Shown here in pieces: positions 51,545 to 60,157 of a DNA stretch of 64,000 nucleotides. Under the pieces are notes generated by a model, which worked only from the letters and a program-made list of their open reading frames with translations, searched no databases and had not been told where the DNA came from. How positions within the stretch are numbered: position 1 is the stretch's first letter; the number at the start of each line of letters is the position of its first letter. A program made the translations under genes and the position numbers. Origin of the DNA: Domibacillus epiphyticus (GTDB lineage: Bacteria > Bacillota > Bacilli > Bacillales > Domibacillaceae). The stretch is taken from NCBI RefSeq assembly GCF_001975785.1, contig NZ_MSFI01000001.1, positions 248,001 through 312,000 of the forward strand, given 5' to 3'.

Positions 51545-51715
51545 TTAAAATTCTTTATATACCGCAGGATTTTGATCGTTAATTCTGCCGTCAGGGTGAG
51601 TTAATCCTGTCATCAAATTCATTTCTGTTTCATCAAGAGAGAAATCAAAAATGGAGATGTTTTCAAGCTGCCGTACAGAAGATGCGGATTTTGGAATAGA
51701 AACGGCCATCTTAGA
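51545..51715 (-). pseudogene. Aldo/keto reductase C-terminal fragment
   Basis: Minus strand reads MAVSIPKSASSVRQLENISI, FDFSLDETEMNLMTGL and a short end VYKEF. The PKS..R..EN..IFDF.L...EM pattern is the last part of AKR enzymes. Nothing upstream remains. Confidence 0.8.
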
Positions 51716-52233
51716 ACCTCCACTTTAACTAAAAGAGTTCTATATGTCACCTAAATATCCTCTAAAAATCAAATGATTATCTCAGTGCTGAAAAGTCAAA
51801 AATTAAAAGACGCCGCAACAGGGCCACTTCTTCTTTTTAATAAGTAGTCTCTTCAAGAAGCCCGTATTTAGGTATCTTCAAATAAGCATCTGTTCGTTAT
51901 GGTCGTTTCATAAAAGCCCCTACCACCTGCTAAACACTACTTTCCATCTATTTCGTCATATGCTTAATCAAAGTACATCCTTCTCAAGTAAATGCAATAT
52001 TTATGAGTAAAAAAGACAACTTGTTTCATGAGACAAGTAGCCCGTAATTAAGTAAATATTATCCATAATTAATTTGGAATAGCATCCATAAAAGTACGCA
52101 GCGGGATTAAATACAACTAATACAATATTTGCGATGACGCTGATTTCGTTTCTAATGCATAAGAACTACCATTCAACTTTATAACTTTAAAATGCTTCTT
52201 TTGGGATGATTTTCATATTTTTCATATTTTAAT
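51716..52233. other. Gene-free stretch before the siderophore promoter
   Basis: About 520 AT-rich bases without a supportable gene or RNA. Confidence 0.45.
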
Positions 52234-52294
52234 TGACTTTGATAATCATTATCAATTATCATGGAAGTTGTTAACGATAATGAAAATCATTATC
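52234..52294 (+). promoter_or_regulatory. Fur-controlled promoter
   Basis: -35 TTGACT (52234) and -10 TATCAT (52257) with a 17-base spacer. TGATAATCATTATCA (52240-52254) is a perfect 7-1-7 Fur box inside the spacer. A second box, GATAATGAAAATCATTATC (52276-52294), matches the 19-bp Fur consensus at 18 positions. Iron-replete repression of the operon follows directly. Confidence 0.95.
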
Positions 52295-52383
52295 ATTTAA
52301 ATGAAATCCTGTAGCCCTTTAGATTAAGCAGCAAAATCTTAATCTAAACTCAATCATCATGATTATAAATAAAGGAGTGTCGG

Positions 52384-53751
52384 ATGATGGATGTATCTAT
52401 TGGAACTTATTCAGGCAATGAAGCATTGTTATCAATGCAGGAAAAAAGGGAATCAAACGCAAGATCCTATCCACGAAGATTACCTCTTGCCATTAAAAGG
52501 GCAGAAGGCATTTATCTAACAGATATGGACGGAAAGCAGTATATCGATTGTTTAGCAGGAGCGGGAACACTGGCATTAGGCCATAATCACGCAGTTGTCC
52601 GGGAAGCCATTCAAGATTTTATGAAGTCATATGTGCCTTTACATACTCTTGATTTGACGACGCCAGTAAAAGAAGCATTTATTGATGAGGTATTCGCTTC
52701 TTTATCCTCTTCATTTGCTGAAAAAGCAAAAATCCATTTTTGCGGTCCAACGGGTGCTGATGCAGTAGAGGCAGCCTTGAAGCTAGTAAAAACGGCAACC
52801 GGTAATAGATCAATTCTTTCTTTTCAAGGAGGATATCACGGGTCCACGCACGGTACACTGAGCATCACTGGGACGACAGCTCCTAAAGAAAACATTCACG
52901 CACTTGTACCAGATAACCACTTTCTTCCATATCCATATGAATACCGGTGCCCTTTCGGTATCGGGAAGGATGGACACCGCATTGGCGCTCGATATATCGA
53001 GAATGTACTGGATGATCCAGAAGGTGGTATTGTTAAGCCCGCTGGTATAGTCGTAGAAATAGTACAGGGTGAAGGAGGATCGATTCCGGCTCCTGTCGCG
53101 TGGTTAAAAGAGCTTCGCCGCATTACAAAAGAACGCGGCATTCCACTCATCATTGATGAAGTACAAACAGGTATCGGCCGAACGGGAAAAATGTTTGCAT
53201 TCGAGCACGCCGGCATTGAACCGGACGTTCTTGTGCTGTCAAAAGCAATAGGGGGAAGTCTTCCGCTATCTGTTGTTGTTTATGATCGCCGTCTTGATCA
53301 ATGGGAGCCAGGAACGCATATCGGAACATTTAGAGGAAACCAAATGGCCATGGCAGCCGGCTGTGCCACTTTGCGCTTTGTGAAAGATAACCAGCTTCCG
53401 GAACACGCACAGGGAATGGGCACTTACTTAACGGCTCAGTTAAAGTCTATGCAAAAGCAATTATGTTCCATTGGGGATGTAAGAGGCAGAGGACTCATGA
53501 TTGGTGTTGAAATCATTAATCCGATGAAACAGTCAAACCAAATAGGAAGTTATCCGGCACATCCTGAACTTGCCAAAAAAATTCAACAAGAATGCTTGAA
53601 TCGAGGCTTAATCTTAGAGGTTGGAGGACGTTTTGGCACGGTTATTCGCTGGCTGCCGCCATTGATTATTTCAAAAGAGCAAGTTGATGAAGTGTTACAC
53701 CGTTTCTATGAGGCCATAACAAGTGCTGAAGCTCAATTTGGTTTGCGATAG
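52384..53751 (+). CDS. Diaminobutyrate-2-oxoglutarate aminotransferase (siderophore)
   Basis: 455 residues of class III PLP aminotransferases: HFCGPTGADAVEAALKLVKT, SFQGGYHGSTHGTLSITG, LIIDEVQTGIGRTGKMFAFE and LSKAIGGSLPLSVVVYD, whose Lys (about 287) binds PLP. It is closest by pattern to RhbA/Dat, which makes L-2,4-diaminobutyrate from aspartate semialdehyde and glutamate. AAAGGAG before ATG. First gene behind the Fur boxes. Confidence 0.92.
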   Translation: MMDVSIGTYSGNEALLSMQEKRESNARSYPRRLPLAIKRAEGIYLTDMDGKQYIDCLAGAGTLALGHNHAVVREAIQDFMKSYVPLHTLDLTTPVKEAFIDEVFASLSSSFAEKAKIHFCGPTGADAVEAALKLVKTATGNRSILSFQGGYHGSTHGTLSITGTTAPKENIHALVPDNHFLPYPYEYRCPFGIGKDGHRIGARYIENVLDDPEGGIVKPAGIVVEIVQGEGGSIPAPVAWLKELRRITKERGIPLIIDEVQTGIGRTGKMFAFEHAGIEPDVLVLSKAIGGSLPLSVVVYDRRLDQWEPGTHIGTFRGNQMAMAAGCATLRFVKDNQLPEHAQGMGTYLTAQLKSMQKQLCSIGDVRGRGLMIGVEIINPMKQSNQIGSYPAHPELAKKIQQECLNRGLILEVGGRFGTVIRWLPPLIISKEQVDEVLHRFYEAITSAEAQFGLR

Positions 53752-53763
53752 GAGGTGGCAGAA

Positions 53764-55287
53764 ATGAAAAAGAGTTTTAGAAAATGGTTTCTTCATCCAG
53801 GCGATAAAAGCGAGAATATGTACCCTGCATTGATGGATAAAGCTGTCGGATTAATCGCTGATCAAACAGTAAGAACCAATCAACCTTTTTCGGGAGCTTC
53901 TCGTCAAGATATTGAACCAGCAGTGAGAGAAATGCTCACGATCCCAGCTGCAGGACAGAAAACGGATATGGTGATGGAAGAGATTCAAAATGTCATTGTG
54001 AAAAATTCTTTATGGGTTTCTCACCCTTCTGCCATGGCGCATCTTCATTGCCCGCCTCTAATTCCGTCTCTCGCAGCAGAAGTGATTATCAATGCATTGA
54101 ATCAATCGTTGGATTCGTGGGATCAAAGCCCCGCTGCTACTTATGTTGAAACGGAGTTCATTAAGTTCTTTACGAAGCATATCGGCTATTCGGGTGAAGC
54201 TGATGGTGTCTTTACAACCGGCGGAACACAATCTAATTATATGGGGCTGCTGCTTGCTCGAAATAAAGCATGCCAAGCACATTTCTCCGTTCATGTTCAG
54301 GAGGAAGGGCTTCCAGCTGAGGCGGGAAGGCTGCGGATTCTTTGTTCTGAGCATGCCCATTTTACCGTCCAAAAATCTGCGGCTCAGCTTGGGCTGGGAA
54401 CGAATGCCGTGATCAAAGTAGCGACAAATGACAAAAATCAACTTTATTTACAGGATGCCAAAGAAAAAATCGGACATCTAAGACAACAAGGATTTCTTCC
54501 CTTTATGATCGTGGCAACCGCAGGAACAACGGACTTTGGGAGCGTAGATTGTCTAAAAGATATAGCAGAGCTGGCAGCCGAGGAGCAATTATGGTTTCAT
54601 ATCGATGCCGCCTACGGGGGGGCCTTACTGTTTTCCCATCAATACAGTGGACTCATTCGTGGCTTACACTTAGCAGATTCACTCACGATTGATTTTCACA
54701 AGCTTTATTATCAATCGATCAGCTGCGGTGCCTTTTTCGTCAAAGATAAGCAGGACTTTCAGCAAATCGCCTTCCATGCCGATTATTTAAATCCTGAAGA
54801 AGACCAGGAAGACGGTGTTATCAATTTAGTGGAAAAAAGTACACAAACAACAAAACGGTTTGATGCTTTGAAGCTGTTAATGACGTTTAAATTGATGGGA
54901 ACCGATTTGTTTGGGGAGATGGTGGATTATACAATCAATCTGGCGAAAGAAACGGCGAAGCTATTAAAGAATGAACCTTGTTTTGAAGTGCTGAATGAGC
55001 CGGAACTCAATGCTATCGTATTTCGCTACGTGCCGTTACATGAGCACCGGGACGAGAAATATGTTGACGAAATGAACCTTGAGCTTCAACGCGCTTTCTA
55101 TCAAAGCGGCCAACTCATCATGGCCAAAACAAAGCAAGCTGGAAAAGTGTACTTGAAATTTACAATGCTTAATCCTCTCAATACGTTAAGCCATATGCAA
55201 ACAAATATAAAGCGAATAAAGGAAGCTGGAGAAAAAATAGAGAAAGAGCAAGGAGAGAACCGGTATGGATATTCCGTTCGTTGCTAA
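53764..55287 (+). CDS. L-2,4-diaminobutyrate decarboxylase
   Basis: 507 residues from ATG 53764 (AGGAGG at 8 bases; a GTG at 53755 is less likely). Group II PLP decarboxylase with SHPSAMAHLHCPPLIPSLAA, FTTGGTQSNYMGLLLARNKA, HIDAAYGGALLFSHQYSG and DFHKLYYQSISCGAFF, where Lys about 313 holds PLP. It releases 1,3-diaminopropane, the amine backbone of schizokinen and rhizobactin. Gene overlaps the next by 23 bases. Confidence 0.93.
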   Translation: MKKSFRKWFLHPGDKSENMYPALMDKAVGLIADQTVRTNQPFSGASRQDIEPAVREMLTIPAAGQKTDMVMEEIQNVIVKNSLWVSHPSAMAHLHCPPLIPSLAAEVIINALNQSLDSWDQSPAATYVETEFIKFFTKHIGYSGEADGVFTTGGTQSNYMGLLLARNKACQAHFSVHVQEEGLPAEAGRLRILCSEHAHFTVQKSAAQLGLGTNAVIKVATNDKNQLYLQDAKEKIGHLRQQGFLPFMIVATAGTTDFGSVDCLKDIAELAAEEQLWFHIDAAYGGALLFSHQYSGLIRGLHLADSLTIDFHKLYYQSISCGAFFVKDKQDFQQIAFHADYLNPEEDQEDGVINLVEKSTQTTKRFDALKLLMTFKLMGTDLFGEMVDYTINLAKETAKLLKNEPCFEVLNEPELNAIVFRYVPLHEHRDEKYVDEMNLELQRAFYQSGQLIMAKTKQAGKVYLKFTMLNPLNTLSHMQTNIKRIKEAGEKIEKEQGENRYGYSVRC

Positions 55288-57067
55288 TCATCTTACCATA
55301 CAGAATTTGATTAATTGTTATGTAAGAGAAACAGGGGAAGGAGAATGGAAACCCGCCGATGAAGTGGCTGTTCCATTAGAAGATGAAAGAATCAAACAAG
55401 TATTAGTCATTTCATTAAGCCGGCAATCCGTTACATTGTATTTTCCAGTCCGGTATAAATCGGCAACAGAACGTCATCTGTTTTCGCCCATCATGTATTA
55501 TCAAGTGAAAGACGATGAAATGAAACAGCTTGATTACATGACATTAATGGTATTTATACAAAAAGAGTTATCACTCCTGTCTGATAAACCTGCAGAGGCT
55601 GATGAGTTTATGCTCCGAACTATTCTAAGCTATCAAAACATGAAAAGAATTATTTCGGATAGGAGCAGTGATCTGGAAGAGTGCTATCAAACGGAAAAAA
55701 CGTTTCTTCAGTCCGAGCAGTCTTTGTTAATTGGACATCAAGTACATCCGACTCCAAAAAGCCGTCAAGGAATCGATGAAGATGAAGAGCATATTTTCGC
55801 GCCGGAGAGAAAAGGGTCTTTCCAGCTTCACTATTTCCGGGCCGTACACGAGATTGTCGATGAAGATTCTATCTTGGCTCAAAACGCTTCTATGCTGATA
55901 AAAGAAGAACTAAGAAAAGATCCGTTTGTTCCGAAATCTTTTAAAAACCAGTATTGCCGGGATGACCATTTTTCACTGCTCCCTGTTCATCCGCTGCAAG
56001 CACGAAAGCTGTTAGGTCGGGAGGATGTGTGTGATCTCATTCAATCAGGCAAACTCGCGTACCTTGGTCCGCAGGGAAGAAAGTTTTATCCAACATCTTC
56101 TGTTCGGACAGTATATCATCCGGAAGCAAGCTTCATGTACAAGTTTTCGATTCCGGTGAAAATTACAAATTCACTGCGTATAAACAGACGAAAAGAGCTC
56201 GACCGGGGAGTAGAAGTCAGCCGCTTGCTTCATAGCGGGATTTCCGAAAAGTTAAAAGAACACCATCCTGCATTTCGCATTATCGAGGATCCGGCTTATA
56301 TTACGTTAAAGCTTTCCATGGAAGAAACGGGATTTGAAGTGGTGATCCGTGAAAATCCATTTCAGAAAGGCAATGATTCGCGGGTGACATTGCTTGCGGC
56401 TCTTTGCCAGGATCATATTACAGGAGCGGATTCTCACTTAACCAATGTCATTTCCGATATTGCAAGCCGGGAAGGAATTTCTACTGAGGAAGCAAGTGAA
56501 CAATGGTTTACCCGCTATTTAAAAGTAAGTCTGCATCCACTGTACTGGTTATATGCTGCATACGGGATCGCACTGGAAGCCCATCAGCAAAATTCTATTA
56601 TACAGCTTGACGAACGAGGCTATCCAGCTGTCTTTTATTATCGTGACAATCAAGGATACTATTTTATGGAATCAAAGGCGAAAGCGTTAAAACGGCTCGT
56701 CCCATCTTTAAATGAAAAAAGCGACACGATATGTGCCGACTCGATTGCAGAGGAGCGATTTCGGTATTATGTGTTTTTCAATCACATGTTCGGTTTAATC
56801 AATGCCTTTGGAGTTAATCGTCTTATCGATGAACAGCGATTACTGTTTATGATGAAAAAGGAGCTGGCCGACTTTAAGGAGCAGCTAGGAGATCATACAA
56901 CCTTATTAGATTCTTTGCTGTTTGAAAAGAAGCTCCCATGCAAAGCGAATTTACTGACAAGGGTTCATGATATGGATGAACTTGTCGGGTCTCTTGAGAC
57001 GCAATCGGTGTATGTTGATGTTGCAAATCCGCTGGCTGAAACAGCAGGTGAACTGCATGAAGTCTAA
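55265..57067 (+). CDS. IucA/IucC-family siderophore synthetase (RhbC-like)
   Basis: 600 residues of the NIS synthetase family: LLPVHPLQARKLLG, TSSVRTVYHPEASFMYKFSI, KITNSLRINRRKELDRGVEV (ATP and citrate site) and HPLYWLYAAYGIALEAHQQN, NHMFGLINAFGVNRLIDE (FhuF-like C-terminus). It links citrate to a hydroxamate amine with ATP. Overlaps both neighbours, so translation is coupled. In synteny it equals rhbC. Confidence 0.93.
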   Translation: MDIPFVANHLTIQNLINCYVRETGEGEWKPADEVAVPLEDERIKQVLVISLSRQSVTLYFPVRYKSATERHLFSPIMYYQVKDDEMKQLDYMTLMVFIQKELSLLSDKPAEADEFMLRTILSYQNMKRIISDRSSDLEECYQTEKTFLQSEQSLLIGHQVHPTPKSRQGIDEDEEHIFAPERKGSFQLHYFRAVHEIVDEDSILAQNASMLIKEELRKDPFVPKSFKNQYCRDDHFSLLPVHPLQARKLLGREDVCDLIQSGKLAYLGPQGRKFYPTSSVRTVYHPEASFMYKFSIPVKITNSLRINRRKELDRGVEVSRLLHSGISEKLKEHHPAFRIIEDPAYITLKLSMEETGFEVVIRENPFQKGNDSRVTLLAALCQDHITGADSHLTNVISDIASREGISTEEASEQWFTRYLKVSLHPLYWLYAAYGIALEAHQQNSIIQLDERGYPAVFYYRDNQGYYFMESKAKALKRLVPSLNEKSDTICADSIAEERFRYYVFFNHMFGLINAFGVNRLIDEQRLLFMMKKELADFKEQLGDHTTLLDSLLFEKKLPCKANLLTRVHDMDELVGSLETQSVYVDVANPLAETAGELHEV

Positions 57068-57662
57068 TACCAGCATTCAACAAATGTATCCGTTTGAACG
57101 ATATGATTCCCTGATCCAAAAGACCATTTCCTTTCGCCATGTAAACATGAAAGAGGATTTAGAATTGCTTCATTCATGGATGCATGAAAAACATGTTATT
57201 CCTTTTTGGAATTTAAATCTTTCATTGGAAAACTATGCAGCCCATTTACAAAGATTTTTGCAAGATGACCATCAAACACTTTTAATTGGCGAACTCGGAA
57301 GTGTTCCTATGAGTTATTGGGAGTCGTACTGGGTTAAGGATGATGTAATCGGAAAATTGTATGAATTTGAAGAGCATGATCAGGGCATCCATTTGTTGAT
57401 TGGACCACAGGAGTTTTTAGGGAAAGGATTTATATACCCGCTGCTGCTAACCATTTTGTATAAAAAGTTTCAAGTATTCGAAACAAATCAAATCATAGCA
57501 GAACCAGATATACGAAATGAAAAAATGATTCACATATTCAAAAAGTGCGGTTTTCAGCCTGTCAAGGAAGTCGAATTACCTGATAAAACAGGTTTATTGA
57601 TGATATGTGAACGCAAAGGGTTTGAAAGAAGGTGGACAGATTGGCAAACGAACAGATTTTAG
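57057..57662 (+). CDS. GNAT N-acetyltransferase of hydroxamate synthesis (RhbD-like)
   Basis: 201 residues from the ATG at 57057, 11 bases inside the synthetase gene. AlcB/IucB-type GNAT: NMKEDLELLHSWMHEKHVIP, FWNLNLSLENY, MSYWESYWVKDDVIGKLYEF and LIGPQEFLGKGFIYPLLLTI. It acetylates N-hydroxy-1,3-diaminopropane using acetyl-CoA. The acetyl-CoA loop is GPQEFLGKG. It overlaps the monooxygenase gene. Confidence 0.9.
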   Translation: MKSNTSIQQMYPFERYDSLIQKTISFRHVNMKEDLELLHSWMHEKHVIPFWNLNLSLENYAAHLQRFLQDDHQTLLIGELGSVPMSYWESYWVKDDVIGKLYEFEEHDQGIHLLIGPQEFLGKGFIYPLLLTILYKKFQVFETNQIIAEPDIRNEKMIHIFKKCGFQPVKEVELPDKTGLLMICERKGFERRWTDWQTNRF

Positions 57663-58933
57663 ATGTTATTGGAGTGGGAATTGGTCCGTTTAATCTCGGA
57701 TTAGCAGCATTGCTTGAAAAAACAGAATGCCGTTCATTGTTTTTTGATAAAAAACCGCGGTTTGAATGGCATCCGGGGATGCTGCTGGAAGGAACAACAC
57801 TGCAAGTCCCTTTTATGGCAGATGTCGTCACCATGGCAGATCCGACAAGCCCTTTCAGCTTTTTAAACTATCTGCATGAGCAAAAGCGGCTGTATCATTT
57901 TTATTTCTTTGAAAAATTTCATATTCCACGGACTGAATATAATCATTATTGTCAATGGGTAGCGGAGCAGCTCCCGAAGCTTCACTTCGAATGCAAAGTA
58001 GAAAATATTGATCAAACGGAAGAAGGCTATTATCGCGTTTCCGTTTTGGCAGGTGCCCAAAAAAAGAAAAAAACATATTACGCCAAGCATGTGGTAATCG
58101 GTGTGGGGACAAAACCATACGTTCCCGGGAAGTTCCAGTCATCTCTTGGCAATCGCATCTTTCATTCCTCAGAATATATAAGTAAGCGGGAAAATGTACT
58201 CAAGACAAATTCGGTCACAGTCATTGGTTCTGGACAGAGTGCAGCTGAAATTTTCTATGACCTATTGTCTAAACAGCCGGATCATGATTATCAATTGTCG
58301 TGGTTCACAAGATCCAAAGGATTTTATCCGATGGAATATTCCAAGCTGGGGCTTGAGCATTTCTCGCCGGATTATACCCGTTATTTCTATAAATTGCCAA
58401 AAGAAAAGAAACAAAGTGCTTTAAATAATCAGGCGCTGTTATACAAAGGAATCAGCTTTAATACGATCGGTGATATTTATGATTTATTGTATGAGCGGAC
58501 AGTCGGAAATAACAAACCGCACGTTCACCTGCAAGCATTAACTGAACTAGCGTCCATCAAAGAAGGGAACAGTCGATACTCCTTATCGCTGTGCCAGCAT
58601 GAACAAAAAGAACATACACAGATCGAAAGTGATGCTGTTATTCTTGCGACTGGCTACCATCCTTATATTCCAGATTGCTTAAAAGGAATGGAGAATATAG
58701 TGGAACAGGACGAAACCGGGCAGCTTGTGATTCAAGAAGATTATAAAGTGAAACTAAAACAGGAAGGCCAAAATCATATATTTATTCAGAACGGTGAGCT
58801 TCATACACACGGTGTAGGTGCACCTGATTTAGGGCTGGGCGCCTTTCGTAGTGCGGCTATCATCAACCAGTTAGCAGCGAAAGAAATCTATCAAACACAC
58901 GAAAAAAACGTATTCCAGCAGTTTGGACTATAG
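57641..58933 (+). CDS. Diaminopropane N-monooxygenase (RhbE/IucD-like)
   Basis: About 430 residues from the TTG at 57641 (AAGGTGG upstream; the GTG at 57632 is possible). FAD motif VIGVGIGPFNLGLAALLE, substrate region FEWHPGMLLEGTTLQVPFMA, NADPH motif TVIGSGQSAAEIFYDLL and the closing ATGYHPYIPDCL. It hydroxylates the primary amine of diaminopropane to start the hydroxamate. Flavin-dependent, cytoplasmic. Confidence 0.93.
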   Translation: MANEQILDVIGVGIGPFNLGLAALLEKTECRSLFFDKKPRFEWHPGMLLEGTTLQVPFMADVVTMADPTSPFSFLNYLHEQKRLYHFYFFEKFHIPRTEYNHYCQWVAEQLPKLHFECKVENIDQTEEGYYRVSVLAGAQKKKKTYYAKHVVIGVGTKPYVPGKFQSSLGNRIFHSSEYISKRENVLKTNSVTVIGSGQSAAEIFYDLLSKQPDHDYQLSWFTRSKGFYPMEYSKLGLEHFSPDYTRYFYKLPKEKKQSALNNQALLYKGISFNTIGDIYDLLYERTVGNNKPHVHLQALTELASIKEGNSRYSLSLCQHEQKEHTQIESDAVILATGYHPYIPDCLKGMENIVEQDETGQLVIQEDYKVKLKQEGQNHIFIQNGELHTHGVGAPDLGLGAFRSAAIINQLAAKEIYQTHEKNVFQQFGL

Positions 58934-58942
58934 TAGAAAGCC

Positions 58943-60157
58943 ATGACAAAGGGTGAAAAAGGGTTTATATATAGCTGCTTGCTCGTTACATTGATTTCAG
59001 AAATGTTGTTATCACCCTTTTATCCGCAATTATTCTCGGGATATTTTCAAGTAGACGGAGTACAGGCAGCGAGCTTATTTATTATTTGCTGCCGCCTTGT
59101 CGTGATGATCATGACACCCATTTGGGCAGTGGCTGCAAAAAAATGGGGATTTAGGAAGCTCATTTTGATCGCGTTAACAGTCATGGCAGGGTGCAAAATA
59201 CTGCTGCCCATGAGCTATACCTTTCCGCAATTTTTAGCAGCTTCACTGGTCTTGCTCTTTTTTCAAAGCAGCATTTATCTGCTGTATCCAGCGATGGTAG
59301 CTTCAAGCAAGAATGATGATGAAAAAGTAAAAGCAACATCTACTTACTTATTTGTATTTCACGGAAGCGCCATCGTATCAGGAATTGCAGGCAGCTTCGT
59401 CGTCAGCCAGCTGTTTCCTTTAAACAGCTATTACGTGTTTGCATTGATGGATCTCATACTGGCAGCCGCAGGTTGTTTTATTCTCTCAAGCCATGAGTCT
59501 ATTACAAGTAAGGAAACCTACCGGAAGAAAGAAAACTTATCAAAAGATGTGAAATGGCAAGGGGAGTTTCTTGTTTATTTACTTATTGTGTTTCTCTTTT
59601 ATATCGGACATCATACGATTCGTCCTTATTTTACGGTCTTTCTTGACAACAGCTTTACGATCTCAAAACAAGAATCGAGCTTGTTGTATGTAATGCCGAG
59701 CCTTGTAGCGGTTATGCTGCAGTTTTCACTGCCGAAACAGTATCTTCAATCGCATATCAGGGTTATTTTAATCAGCTTAATGGGGATAACAGCAGGATTG
59801 CTTTTTATCCAAGCGTTAGTCGGTCCCTTTTGGTTGTTTGTTTTGATTAGAATGATGTATGGTTTGTTCTTTTTTATTAGTCTGGCGGCGGTTGATATTC
59901 TCTTTTTCAAAATGAAAATTGGAAAAACATCACCGCTTTCTTACAGCCTCGTAGCATCGGTACAAAACGCAGCTTTGCTTTTCTCGCCAATGGCTGCTTT
60001 GATGATGGTAAAACATAGTGGGACTAAAGGGCCTTTTCTTCTGAGTGGTTTCCTCTTAATTGGATCGGCACTGGGCACAGCCCTTCTTTTAATGATGATG
60101 TATAAATCATCTTTATATCAAATAAAAAGAGGAGTCGAACAACATGAAAATTTCTGA
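58943..60157 (+). CDS. MFS transporter, probable siderophore exporter
   Basis: 404 residues with 12 hydrophobic helices (LLVTLISEMLLSPFYPQLFS at the start, a charged centre KETYRKKENLSKDVKWQGEF, LFFISLAAVDILFFKMKIGK near the end). It lies inside the biosynthetic operon, 9 bases after the monooxygenase and overlapping the last synthetase by 14 bases. This insertion between E- and F-like genes is the only difference from the rhb order. Export of the finished siderophore is inferred from context. Confidence 0.88.
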   Translation: MTKGEKGFIYSCLLVTLISEMLLSPFYPQLFSGYFQVDGVQAASLFIICCRLVVMIMTPIWAVAAKKWGFRKLILIALTVMAGCKILLPMSYTFPQFLAASLVLLFFQSSIYLLYPAMVASSKNDDEKVKATSTYLFVFHGSAIVSGIAGSFVVSQLFPLNSYYVFALMDLILAAAGCFILSSHESITSKETYRKKENLSKDVKWQGEFLVYLLIVFLFYIGHHTIRPYFTVFLDNSFTISKQESSLLYVMPSLVAVMLQFSLPKQYLQSHIRVILISLMGITAGLLFIQALVGPFWLFVLIRMMYGLFFFISLAAVDILFFKMKIGKTSPLSYSLVASVQNAALLFSPMAALMMVKHSGTKGPFLLSGFLLIGSALGTALLLMMMYKSSLYQIKRGVEQHENF

